64,000 nucleotides of DNA from Dioscorea cayenensis subsp. rotundata (GCF_009730915.1 NC_052487.1:2480001-2544000), one strand, 5' to 3'; shown: positions 11,535 to 21,680, numbered from the stretch's first letter. The notes: generated by a model from the sequence alone, not told the origin. Program-made: numbers and translations.

Positions 11535-11912
11535 CTAGAGACCAAGACTCAAATCCAAACCATTATTTTCTTCTTCTCCACCATCTTCCATCATCATCAT
11601 CGTCATCATCTTCTCCTTCCTCTTCTTCTCTTTTTCTTCTTCATGTGCTACTTTTTCCAGTGACAATATATCACCATTAATCATGTTGTTCTTGTTGTTG
11701 TCGTCGTCTTGTTTGAAGTCTTCTAAGTTAAAGGATGGAGTCCATGTTTGTATCTCCTTCTTCATGGCTTTCTTGCTTGAGTTATAACTACTCTTCAAAA
11801 GATCTTTCATGGCTTTCATGTTTAATATCAACTCATTGAACTTCTCCATCTCTTCATCTTCTTCATTTTGAAAACTTGATGACCTTTTAATCCCTTTTCC
11901 CTTCTCATCCAT
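11535..11912 (-). CDS. NIMIN-like protein (NPR1-interacting), copy A
   Basis: A 125-residue protein without introns. NIMIN proteins are small nuclear partners of NPR1 that damp salicylic-acid-induced defence transcription. Visible features are an N-terminal Glu-rich segment with EEMEKFNELILNMKAMKDL, the position of the NPR1-binding FF-type helix in this family but diverged, and the hallmark WTPSFNLEDF (W-x-P-x-F-x-x-EDF). These are followed by an acidic/Lys/Met-rich linker and a C-terminal LDLSLGL, an LxLxL-type EAR repression motif at the very end. An in-frame ATG lies 21 bases upstream (11933). The start at 11912 (MDEKGKG) is preferred because a TATA box at 11953-11962 puts the likely RNA start close to or past the upper ATG. 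It is more diverged than the two plus-strand paralogues. Confidence 0.8.
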   Translation of the reverse strand: MDEKGKGIKRSSSFQNEEDEEMEKFNELILNMKAMKDLLKSSYNSSKKAMKKEIQTWTPSFNLEDFKQDDDNNKNNMINGDILSLEKVAHEEEKEKKRKEKMMTMMMMEDGGEEENNGLDLSLGL

Positions 11913-11952
11913 AGCTAAGAAATTTATTAGCATTTCTTCATCACTTGGTCTT

Positions 11953-11962
11953 TATTTATATA
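11953..11962 (-). promoter_or_regulatory. TATA box of NIMIN-like gene A
   Basis: TATATAAATA on the minus strand, about 40 bases upstream of the chosen ATG, implies a very short 5' leader. Confidence 0.55.
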
Positions 11963-11989
11963 TACATTCATAAAACCGGCCACGAGTTT

Positions 11990-12738
11990 GGAAAACAGTG
12001 AACTACTTGTTCTGGCAAAACGTGTTTTATTAAATCGATGACTTGGAACTTAGAAGTCATATTCAATTTTTTTTTACGTAAATGCCCTTGAACCTTGACT
12101 AATATATACAAACAAATATATGTCAATGTGTATATATATATGTATGGATATTTAGATTTTTAAAAAAAAGTACTATTATTTAAAAGTCATGGTAAAATTA
12201 TCAAGATGGGAAGATATTTTCATGATTTTTAACATTATGTAATTTTTTTAAAAGAATAGAACTAATAGAAAAATTAATTTTACTGATGTATTTGTTTAAT
12301 AAACTTTTTAATTATTATTATGCGGTGATATTTGAAATTATTTTTACTTAAAATAATATTTTTTTAACATTATTTTTGAATTAATTTAATAAAAAATAAT
12401 AATCAAATGTTTCTGAACTTGAAACTTTCTTCATTAGTCTTTGTAAATTATTTTTTTTTTCAATAATTTTGTTCTTCACTTTTAAGAGTAAGAGAGAAAA
12501 TTTGAGAAATTGAATATTTATTAATAATTTATTAACAATTGTTCTCATATTTTTTTAAAAAATATATGGCTATCTTAAAAAAAAGGAAAAATATACTGAA
12601 TGGTTCTTAATTTTTTTTTAGAAAATTTATATATATAATAATCACAATAAATTGGGAAGTTTTCGATGGGGTAAAATGGACATTTTTTCTAGTCTTTGCT
12701 TAGGTCAAGCATGTGTCACAATGATATCATGACACATA
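11990..12738. other. AT-rich upstream region of NIMIN-like gene A
   Basis: Mostly AT-rich spacer between the NIMIN-like promoter and the TGACG cluster. No coding region or clear mobile element is seen. Confidence 0.45.
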
Positions 12739-12770
12739 CGTCATACCATTATGACGTTTTCTTAATGACG
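12739..12770. promoter_or_regulatory. Cluster of three TGACG motifs upstream of NIMIN-like gene A
   Basis: CGTCA at 12739-12743 and TGACG at 12752-12756 and 12766-12770 lie within 32 bp, about 830 bp upstream of the minus-strand NIMIN-like start. TGACG is the core bound by TGA bZIP factors, the DNA-binding partners of NPR1. The last two cores are 14 bp apart start to start, the same interval as at 16119/16133. Function is inferred from the motif only. Confidence 0.45.
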
Positions 12771-12974
12771 CCATTAGCATGGGTTAAATCGAGAGACATT
12801 CCTTTAAGAACTTAACATTAAATCTAATTAACTATGATTATTCCCTTGACTCACAAATTAAAGGTTTAACTTAGTTTTATACTTAATAAAATATGAAACA
12901 TGCTTGTAATGATATGCATATCATTATTTCTTTCTTATATAAAAAAATCAATAATATTTATTTTTTTTTACAAT

Positions 12975-13240
12975 AAAACGTTTGTTCTTTAGTTATTGCT
13001 AATAGCATATCCCCCTAAACATGAACAACATTAGGGATGCTTGGATTTGGCTTCATGACTGCAAGGGAATTTACACTGTTAAAAGTGTGTACATAGCCTT
13101 GTATAACATCCATAACTCTTACTCACATTTCGGCCCCTATTTTTTTTTTTTTTTGAAAGAAAATATGGCACTTACAAATCAGTTCAAGGCATCAGTGATC
13201 CGTTCATGGCCGAAATGCTGAGTTTTCGAAAAGCTTTGAG
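12975..13240 (+). pseudogene. Possible LINE reverse-transcriptase-associated relic
   Basis: The frame from 13021 reads RDAWIWLHDCKGIYTVKSVY. This resembles the D.W.W....G.YSVKS.Y segment just before the zf-RVT zinc-binding domain of plant LINE ORF2 proteins. A frameshift or poly-T tract interrupts it at about 13140. It is a short remnant only and could be a chance match. Confidence 0.4.
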
Positions 13241-14149
13241 CTGGCTAAAAGGAAAAATATGGTTTTAAATAGTGGTGGAATTGGTTGCTCATGTTGTTTT
13301 TCAGATGATAAATGATAAGTCATACTTCCTCTCTTATTTAAGTTGACTAGAAAATTATTATCAACAATTTAAAGCTTTTATTCCCTTGTTATTTTTTTGT
13401 ATTTGTCAAGAGATCTGTGAATTAGGTTGTCCATTTCATTGCAAGGGTGTTTGCTTCTATGCCAGACTCTGTTGTATAGGAGTTTTATTTACTCTTTTTT
13501 TTATATATATATATATCTGATATTATTATAACTTGACTTGCAAGCTTAATAAATTTTATATTAGTTTCAAAAGAAAAGAAAGAAATTAGAATAGTTATTA
13601 TTTATTTTCGCTCCTTTGTTTTATACTGCCATCGTTTTCACTTTTAATATTATTCCTTATCTGAATCATTTTTCTTTCTTTTTAAAAAAGTTTTATTCTT
13701 CATCATTTATTAAATGGGTTTCATGCGGGTGTTCTTATAGCAATGCCCATCTTTCCTACTTTATTGCTACTCCATTGAAAGAGCCAAACATGCTGTTCAT
13801 TTAATTCACAAAAGGTATTAAAAAAAAGAAATAAATATAAAAATATATATATACATCCAAATATTATATATATAATGAATTAGCACACACTACTACGAGA
13901 CGTTGAACATACCCATTGTGTACTAACCGAGAAACATGTGATGTGTTATATATGAGTTTTTTGCTTTATTGTAGATCTAATAAAAATAAAATTTAACAAT
14001 TATGATTGCTTTAATTATTATAAATATTTAATTAAATAGTTCAAATTAAAATACATCAACACAAATAAAATCATTCGAAAGTTCATAGATTTTGAATCTA
14101 CGTGTTAAGATGTGAGTAGGAAAAAAACTTAGTCATCTAATTTATTCAA
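13241..14149. other. AT-rich intergenic DNA
   Basis: No gene is supported. It contains short (TA)n tracts at about 13501 and 13845. Open frames are low complexity. Confidence 0.45.
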
Positions 14150-14928
14150 GAAAAAATTGCTTGTATGCCCCTACAAAACCATGAAATTGCTTAAATACCA
14201 CCATAAAAATACTATTTACTTGCATACCCTCATAAAACTAACTTTTTTACTCATATATATTCCTACGTTATTGTTAGCCACCGTTAGGGTTTATAGAATT
14301 AACCATACTTCCCACTTAACCTAACTTAACAAAATTATCTAATTACCCTTAGCATCATCCAAGGTCATAATTTTTAGTATGAAATTATTTGTTATTTTTT
14401 AGTATGAAATTACCCAATTACCCTTAACATCATCTAACTACCCTTAACATTATTCAAAATTACCCAATTACCCTTAACCATAGTATGAAATTATTTGTTA
14501 TATATTGTTACACGTTGTAATTTTTATCTATTTTTAGGTTGTGTTTGTAAAAAACATGTGATAATGTAAAATGTTTTAGAGATGTTTGTAAAACCTTAAA
14601 AATATGAATTTACTCAAAAATCCATGATTTTTTAATAATTTTTAAAAATAATTAAAGCGTATATAAAAAAATATAATAAAAAATTTTGATGGGTATATTA
14701 ACAAACTCATAATGGTCATTTGTTAAATGAAATGAGTAATGTCTACAAAATAAGATTTTTTTTTTTTGAGGGGTATATAAGCAAACACATTTTGGTAATT
14801 TACCCATAGGGGCATAAAAGCAAATATAATTGATTTGTAGAGGTATGCAAACATATATCATTTTTATGGGGGGTATTTAAATAAATTCATGATTTTACAA
14901 GGGTATGCAAGTAAAATCTCATTCTAAG
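14150..14928. mobile_element. Non-autonomous inverted-repeat element (MITE)
   Basis: The left end reads TTGCTTGTATGCCCCTAC and the right end, reverse-complemented, reads TTACTTGCATACCCTTGT. Each continues inward with ATCATGAA/CCATGAAAT and AAATACC(A/C)CC, so the arms are at least 60 bp, imperfect. An 8-bp word TTATTCAA flanks both sides (14142-14149 and 14929-14936) and may be the target duplication, although the outermost bases of the two arms then do not pair well. The centre holds degenerate repeats of 'aattacccttaacat'. There is no coding capacity. Confidence 0.6.
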
Positions 14929-14936
14929 TTATTCAA

Positions 14937-16118
14937 TCTATGGAATTCACTATTCAAACATATGAAATAAATAGTACTATATTATGACAAATGAGCAAAC
15001 ATGTGGCTCTACCCATTGGAAATTGTAAGGTCAAACTAAAATTATTATTTTTTATTTTGTATTATTTTTTCTGTCACTTTTCAAATGAACCATTTAATAA
15101 AAAAATTTCTCCGATTTAAAAGAAGGCATCAAAGGCAAAATAAATCTTGGGCTCCACATCTTCCGCCACTAATTTATTTGTGGTTCAAAATTTCCAACAA
15201 TTTTATATCACCTAACTTTTTTTTTTTTTATCACCTAACTTCGACTTAATTTATTAAGTATCACAAATGTGATTTATTATTTATTCGTTTTACACCTAGT
15301 TGGGGAAAAAAATGAAAACCACAAATAATAAATTAAATAGTTTAAAAACATTGTTTTAGTTGAAAAAAACTTTGAATTTTTGTTTGGGTTGAAGTTTTAA
15401 CCCAAACATAATATTAACAAAAACATATTGACAGTTTAATAAATTTTGTTCAACAATTTTGGTCAAAACTTTCATGTAATGTTTAATTTGAAACACATTG
15501 TTGACCATTATTAACATATTTAAAATAATATCGAATATTATATTCCTTAAATGACAATTTAACCTTTATTCTCACCACCTAGGATTGCCATGTACCGTTC
15601 AATAAGAAATCTAAACTTTTAATTTCACTTCCAAACGTATGAAAAAAAAAGGAAATTTTTTTCCAAAAAATAGTAAAAGAATTACTTTATTTATTTATAA
15701 AATCGACAAATATTATATTTTAAAGACATGTATAGTGTGTGCATGAATAACAAATTGATCCTACATATCTCACATTCTCAACTTCGTAAAAGAATTCACA
15801 TTCTCAACTTCGGAAAAAAAATTTGGGTTACAAGCCTGCACACACAACTGCTGATATATTAACGCTGATATTTTTAAAAGGTTTTAAACTTAAAATTTTT
15901 AAATATCACACACTTTTTCCACAAAGAAACAAAAACCACAAGCGTATAAACCCTTACTTTATTTTATTAAATGAATTGTTTGAACGTGAGAATATTATTA
16001 GTTTTCCAAATAAATAAATAAATAAAATAAACACAACAAATATAGAAAGACTACCGAAATAGACTATCTCTACCCTTGTTCTTTCTCTAGTCTTCCCACG
16101 AGAATCATCAACCAACAA
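14937..16118. other. AT-rich spacer upstream of NIMIN-like gene B
   Basis: No gene is seen. It holds AT-rich spacer and a short repeat of 'tcacctaact' around a poly-T run near 15205-15240. Confidence 0.45.
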
Positions 16119-16140
16119 TGACGTCATGACCGTGACGTCA
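16119..16140 (+). promoter_or_regulatory. Paired TGACGTCA elements (as-1-like) of NIMIN-like gene B
   Basis: Two perfect palindromes TGACGTCA occupy 16119-16126 and 16133-16140, with TGACCG between them. TGA bZIP dimers bind TGACG. The classic as-1 element has two TGACG cores 12 bp apart, whereas here the interval is 14 bp. The pair sits 18 bp before the TATA box, the place expected for an as-1-type activating site. This arrangement matches the salicylic-acid control known for NIMIN genes. Confidence 0.75.
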
Positions 16141-16158
16141 TCAAACCCCCGTAAGTTC

Positions 16159-16164
16159 TATAAA
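16159..16164 (+). promoter_or_regulatory. TATA box of NIMIN-like gene B
   Basis: TATAAA, followed by TTTCG and a poly-T run, lies 75 bases before the ATG at 16239. Confidence 0.65.
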
Positions 16165-16238
16165 TTTCGTTTTTTTTTTCTCAGAAACTTCAGGCTCGAT
16201 AATCTCGACAAAGGAACCGTTCGTGTGAACGGATCGGA

Positions 16239-16613
16239 ATGGAAACGGGTGCCGGGAAACGCCGGAGAAACGAATCGGAAACAACGACGAAGGAGGAGGT
16301 CGGGGAAACGAGGGATGTGACGGATGACGAGGTCAATGAGTTTTTCGCCATCATTCGCCGGATGCGGGAGGCTCGGCGCCGGCTCGCCGGCTCGATCGGC
16401 GCCAGATCACGTGAGGAGCGCGTGAGGACGAAGAAAAACGACGACGACGACGACGATGAGGAGATTTGGAGATGGAGACCGGTGTTCGTTTTGGAGGACT
16501 TTAAAAGGCCTCAAGCCGAACCTAAGCCGGCTCAGCTCGACCTGAACACCAAGCCGGAAGCCGACGACGCCGGTGATCATACCGGATCGGTGTCCTCATC
16601 CGAGAAGCAATAA
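16239..16613 (+). CDS. NIMIN-like protein (NPR1-interacting), copy B
   Basis: An intronless 124-residue protein and a likely NPR1-binding nuclear repressor of salicylic-acid responses. Motifs in order: a basic N-terminus with GKRRRNE (possible nuclear localisation); VTDDEVNEFFAIIRRMREAR (residues about 29-48), matching the FF-containing NPR1-binding helix; an Asp run (about 68-73); then WRPVFVLEDF, the NIMIN EDF motif. The C-terminus carries QLDLNTKPE, an EAR motif of the DLNxxP class. The gene is GC-rich, unlike its flanks. The start is the first ATG after the TATA box that opens this frame; an out-of-frame ATG lies upstream at 16126. Its nearest relative is the next gene, 502 bp downstream on the same strand. 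Confidence 0.85.
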   Translation: METGAGKRRRNESETTTKEEVGETRDVTDDEVNEFFAIIRRMREARRRLAGSIGARSREERVRTKKNDDDDDDEEIWRWRPVFVLEDFKRPQAEPKPAQLDLNTKPEADDAGDHTGSVSSSEKQ

Positions 16614-16937
16614 AGCTTCATTGATGATCTATTGAACACCTTTGTTTCTCTCTTTTGTGTGAATGTCACTTGTGAACATAACGCTTTGGATTATTTTTTG
16701 CCATTTTGTTTTTATATTGTAAAAGAATTATTATGGTGGAAATTACCTATTACCCCCACATTCAACTCGTCTCTCTACTCAATTGGTTTATTTTTAAAAG
16801 TAAAAACCGATTAAATTAGCGGTAGATGATAATATAATATTATTTAATGTTAATAAAATAAGAATTATAAAAAAAAAAAAAAAAGCTGAGGACCTGGTTT
16901 TATCCGGTGGTAGTGCAGGGCCCACTTGTATCTTGAG
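16614..16937. other. Intergenic between NIMIN-like genes B and C
   Basis: 3' flank of copy B, AT-rich, with a poly-A tract at about 16870-16885. There is no further gene. Confidence 0.5.
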
Positions 16938-16980
16938 TGACGTCATTAGCTTTCGGAAAGAAAGTGTGTGAATTACGTAA
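16938..16980 (+). promoter_or_regulatory. TGACGTCA and TTACGTAA motifs upstream of NIMIN-like gene C
   Basis: TGACGTCA (16938-16945) and the ACGT-core palindrome TTACGTAA (16973-16980) lie about 140-180 bp before the ATG. Both are bZIP-type sites. The first is identical to the two sites of copy B. Confidence 0.6.
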
Positions 16981-17115
16981 GGAAGGGATTAATTAAATAA
17001 ATAAATAATAATAAAGAATAAGAATAATATATTGAATAAATGGGAAAGCGATATGCGGTTTTAGTGAGAAGCTCGAGAGCGGGGGGAGGGACGGCGTTGG
17101 TCTGGAGATCGAGAG

Positions 17116-17454
17116 ATGAAGCGGAGAAGAGAGGGAGAGGATGGAGGGGAGAAGAAGGCTGGGGAGGGTGATCGGACGGTGACGGACGAGGAGGTGGAGG
17201 AATTCTTCACCATCCTACGGCGAATAAGTGAGGCGTGGCCGATGATCGCAAGGAGAGATGGTGATGCGAGCGTGAATCTCGGTGAGCGGTGGCTGCCGGA
17301 GTTCGTTATGGAGGACTTCGAGGCTGGAGAGAGAGATCAAGGACCAGGATCACGGGATGAGGACCAGATCTCGAGGCAACTCGATCTCAATCAAGAGCCC
17401 AAGTCTGATAGCGTGCCGCCGAAGACACAGACAGAGACGGCGAGAAGAAGGTGA
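17116..17454 (+). CDS. NIMIN-like protein (NPR1-interacting), copy C
   Basis: An intronless 112-residue protein paralogous to the gene 500 bp upstream. Motifs in order: a basic N-terminus (MKRRREGE); VTDEEVEEFFTILRRISEAW (residues about 23-42, the NPR1-binding FF helix); RWLPEFVMEDF (the EDF motif, with the conserved Trp-x-Pro-x-Phe); and RQLDLNQEPK, a DLNxxP EAR motif. It lacks the Asp-rich linker of copy B. Same strand, same motif order and shared TGACGTCA sites argue for tandem duplication of B and C. The TATA element is unclear; AT-rich AATTAAATAAATAAATA at about 16990-17006 is a candidate. Confidence 0.82.
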   Translation: MKRRREGEDGGEKKAGEGDRTVTDEEVEEFFTILRRISEAWPMIARRDGDASVNLGERWLPEFVMEDFEAGERDQGPGSRDEDQISRQLDLNQEPKSDSVPPKTQTETARRR

Positions 17455-17816
17455 TGGTGAGGAATTTTCTGTAATTTTTAGATATTTATGGTGTTATTTT
17501 TTTTTTTAAAAAAAAATTTGTTTGTTTGGTAATTTGAATGTTAGTTTCTTTGTTGTATTTTTATTTTTAAAAACAATTTATAATTATTTTAATTCATAGA
17601 AGATATATATATATATATGTAATATTTTTAACTTTTAAATATTTACTTTGTATTAAGAGGAATTTCATTTAGTTTAATATTTAATATGATTAAAAATTTA
17701 AGAGAATAAAATAGAGCTATCCTGATATTTTTATAAAATTTAAATTCTTAAAAAAAAAAAAATAGCACTGTGTGTTGATTGGATGCATAAAAACTATATA
17801 GGGCCCTCTTATTTGA
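17455..17816. other. 3' flank of NIMIN-like gene C
   Basis: AT-rich, with a (TA)n tract at about 17605-17620. No gene is seen. Confidence 0.45.
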
Positions 17817-19153
17817 ATGGTCGAGGGCTTTTTTTTTTAAATATTGCTTTTTTTTTAATTAATTACTAAAATAGGTATTTTTTTAAAATTATTTACCAAA
17901 TTAGGCATTTTTATTTTTTTAATATTAAATTTTAAACTTTTTTAATAGATGTGGGTTCCACTGGTTTTTTTAATATTAAAAATTTTTATTTTTTTTAAAA
18001 ATCGGCAGGTCCCACTAGTTTTTTAATATTAAAATTTATTTTTTTAAAACTGAGATGCCTACTAGTTTTTTTTAAATTAAAAACAATTTTACATTAAAAC
18101 CCTTATCATTTCATAAAATTTTTTACAACTAGTTTTATTCTCACTCTATTTTTCACTAATCCCTAACGGATAAGGGTTTTTAGTAATATTCGGTTAAAAA
18201 AATTTAAAAAGATAAAAAAATTGTTGTGGTTAAAAATTTTTTTATATACATAAAAAAATTAAAATTATCTCCAATAATACATAAAAAAATTAAAATTATC
18301 TCTAATATTAGAATAGTCAAAAGATGTAATTGTTAGGGTAGGGTGGAGAGTATTATTGGGGGTTGATGGGATGAATTATTGGTGGCAGTGGCACTCACCC
18401 CATTCACAAGAGCTATTAGATCAAATTCATCATAACCATCCATTTGTTAGGGTGGAGCTCAAAAATTATCTTATAGTAAAAGATGTAATTGTTAGGGTAG
18501 GTGGAGAGTATTATTGGGGGTTGATGGGGATCGAATTATTGGTGGCAGAATAGCCTCACCCTGATTCATAAAAGCCATTGGATCAAATTGATCATAACCA
18601 TCCATTTGTTAGGTGGAGGCCTCATTCGCTAATCCTAACAATTACATCTTTGACTATTCTAATATTAGAGATAATTTTTAATTTTTTTATGTATTATTGG
18701 AGATAATTTTTAATTTTTTTATGTATAAAAAAATTTTTAACCACAACAATTTTTTTATCTTTTAAATTTTTTTAACCCGAATATTAGTAAAAACCCTTAT
18801 CTGTTAGGATTAGTGAAAGTAGAAGTGAGAATAAAAGCTAGTTGTAAAAAAATTTTTATGAAATGATAAGGGTTTTAGTGTAAAATTGTTTTTAATTTAA
18901 AAAAAACTAGTAGGACCCATCTCAGTTTTAAAAAAATAAATTTTAATATTAAAAAACTAGTGGGACCTGCCGATTTTTTTAAAAAATAAAATTTTAATAT
19001 TAAAAAACCAGTGGAACCCACAGCTATTAAAAAAGTTTAAAATTTAATATTAAAAAAATAAAAATGTCTAATTTGGTAAATAATTTTAAAAATACCTATT
19101 TTAGTAATTAATTAAAAAAAAAACAATATTTTAAAAAAAAAGCCATGGTCGAG
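17817..19153. mobile_element. Fold-back MULE-like element with 9-bp target duplication
   Basis: The element is 17826-19144 (1,319 bp). It is flanked by a perfect 9-bp direct repeat, ATGGTCGAG, at 17817-17825 and 19145-19153, the target-duplication length of Mutator-like elements. The arms are 17826-18337 and 18634-19144, inverted and nearly identical by eye. They start GGCTTTTTTTTTTAAATATT at the left and GGCTTTTTTTTAAAATATTG at the right (reverse complement). The ~300-bp centre is not a transposase gene. It holds two copies of a 159-bp unit, one starting inside the left arm. It is non-autonomous. Transcription through it could give a hairpin RNA of about 500 bp (inference). Confidence 0.88.
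18320..18636. repeat. 159-bp tandem pair in the loop of the fold-back element
   Basis: The units start at about 18320 and 18479 (offset 159 bp). Shared words are AGATGTAATTGTTAGGGTAG, GGAGAGTATTATTGGGGGTT, GAATTATTGGTGGCAG and CATAACCATCCATTTGTTAG. Small indels separate them. Confidence 0.8.
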
Positions 19154-20940
19154 CACTTAGAAAAACGTACCAAAATAGTTGTTAGAGGGGTCATTTCATA
19201 GTGGGCATTGGGCCCTATAAGTTTAAGTGGGTTCCAGATAGTTGGGCTTAGTTCAAGGCACCTCCACAAGTCATTGAACATTATCATAATATCTTAAGCA
19301 CCAAGTAAATACCCTGTTAAGATAGACGAGCTTTTTAATTTATCATCATAAAAGATGAGGTGGCAGACTTAATAAGTCATGAATTTACCATTGACTTACT
19401 TATTAGTCTATCAGATTGAATTTCTAATTGTTTAAAAAAAAAAAAAAAACTGAGATCAAATATCAAAATTTATATATATAAAGATGGTTCAGAAAAATTG
19501 AGTTATTAATTTTCTGTATGTGTATATTTTTTACTGGAGTTTTTGTCTGTTATTTATTTAAAAAAGTCAGTCAAAAATTTTATAAAATAATATTTTTATC
19601 CTGATTTATCTAGTATTTTGGGATTTGATATAGCATTGTTAAAATAAAAAAAAAAAATATGTAACCGGACATCAAATGGGACTAACTTGGTGGTGTTGTC
19701 ATCATCGTTGAGCAATGATTCTAAACCTTAAATGATGACTATGTTAAAAAAAATATAATTATATTTAGAGAAATAGCATATTAATATGTGTAACAGATTG
19801 AGTTTCATTGAAATAGGGTTTTAGATTTCATTGAATTTAAAATGAATTCTTACGTCACTAAAAATAGCACCAAATTTATAAAAATAATGCGACATGTCAC
19901 ATGACTTATATAGTGCCTCGATTAACTCCATATATATATATATATGGATCATGAAAAATTGTTATTAATTTTTTTATGGATCATGAAAACATGAAACACT
20001 AGGGCTTAGATTTGAGTTTATATTTGATCGGCAGTTCATGGGCTATTCTCTAGGGTAATGCAATAATATCTCTTCCCCTTGCTTTGAAATTCAAAATTTT
20101 TTGTTTTTATATTCAAATTTAAGTTATCTTCATAACGATATAAAATTAAATAGATTTAAAAATTAATATTCAATAACATTATCATTAAAATTTATATTAA
20201 TCCAAATTATTCTTTGGATAACAATTTATTTTTAATTTATAGTGAAGTTAATCTTTTGCATAAGAGTTATATATACACTAGAAGGCTAGCACATAGGATC
20301 CTTGATCTATGTTTTTGAAGCACCATCAACTGTAAATTTTCAAATGTTGATATAAATCTCAATAAGGTACGTATCAATTATACAATAAATCATTGAATCT
20401 TTTGTGTTAAGAAATTTACTTAAAATTATCTGATTGTGTAGACATTTGAGTTTTTTTTAATGGTGTTTACATAAATCTATAGTTTATCCATTTTATTAAA
20501 ATATATATATATATTTACATGTGACTGTTAATGGGTTATATGTGATTTTATGAATAATTCAGTGGTTTTTTTTTTTCACTGGCTCCTAGAACTTGGAGAC
20601 ATTCAAATTGCTGGTTTTGAGTTGTTTGGCAGCCAAGTGTTATGTTGGAATTATAAAGTTGGGCTTATGTTTCATTAGCTCAGTTGTGTGATTTTTTGCT
20701 CACTTGTTGTTCAACTCCCAGAGTCTTTGAACTGCTTGGGTTTTCTCTTGTTTTATCGCTGATTCATGCTAATTATGAGTTTAAAATTTTAGTATTTATT
20801 GTTAGGCCTCAACATTATTTTCATAATATATATATATATATATACATATTGATAAAGGTAAAAAATAAACAATTACATTAGTACATCAGTTATGCTATCC
20901 TAAAAACTTCCAGAGATTTCTCATATAAGGTAAGCTAACA
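19154..20940. other. AT-rich intergenic DNA
   Basis: No gene is supported. It contains microsatellite (TA)n tracts at about 19930, 20503 and 20827. Confidence 0.45.
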
Positions 20941-20954
20941 AAAAATAAATAATT

Positions 20955-21080
20955 CAGAGGAGGCCTCGTCGAGATCGTTTTCTCGGATGAGGGTGAGGAT
21001 ACGGTTGTGGTTGCGGTGGCGTCTTCAGGGAAGGCGAAGAAGAAGTCTGTGAGGATTGGGCTGAGAATTGTTGGTTGATA
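20955..21080 (+). pseudogene. Exon-like GC-rich fragment of unknown origin
   Basis: A GC-richer island in AT-rich DNA. One frame reads VEIVFSDEGEDTVVVAVASS then GKAKKKSVRIGLRIVG before TGA, a plausible acidic-then-basic protein piece. It has no start codon in context and no recognised domain. It could be a captured gene fragment. The family is unknown. Confidence 0.3.
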
Positions 21081-21424
21081 GAAGCTTGGTCTGTGAAAAA
21101 TAGTGTGACTGTAAGCTCAAATGAGAATTGTTTTACAATATTTCAACTCAAAGCCATTTTTACTATGAGTTGAATTACCGGGGAATGGAAGTGAGAAGTA
21201 ACTTGTATCACATGTGAAATGTATTTTTACCTCAAACCAAATACTAAAAACTAACTTTTACATGAAAAACTAGTTACTTCACTGATACTTATACTTACAC
21301 CAACTTATTGTCAACCAAACAACCCTGTAATTTTTTATGCTTACACAGTGCTATTTTATATCTTATAAATATTTTCTTAGAAACTCAACATTTATTTATA
21401 CCAATTGTGTGTGTACATATATAT

Positions 21425-21660
21425 AGAGAATGAATCATCTATGAACGTTTGTAGATTTGAAATCTAAGAATGTTGCTATCAACTGTTAGACCGTCCAACC
21501 CTATTTCTACTACACTTACAACAACCAAATTATAAATAAAATCAAAACTAAAGAACCTAGTCAACCCTTGATTATGTCTCAATGTAGCATCATGCTTGAT
21601 ACTGTATTTACCTGTGGACGTTCTACTAACGTCCACAGCTCATGTTTTCTCACATATACA
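21425..21660. mobile_element. Probable MITE fragment between (TA)n tracts
   Basis: The left end, GAATCATCTATGAACGTTTG followed by TAGATTTGAAATCTAAGAA, resembles the ends of the element at 46714-47118 (CATCATCTAGGGACG, AGATTTCAAATCTGGGGAT). It is preceded and followed by TA-rich microsatellite DNA (21415-21425 and 21655-21680). The right arm is not clearly preserved. Confidence 0.35.
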
Positions 21661-21680
21661 TATATATATATATATATATA

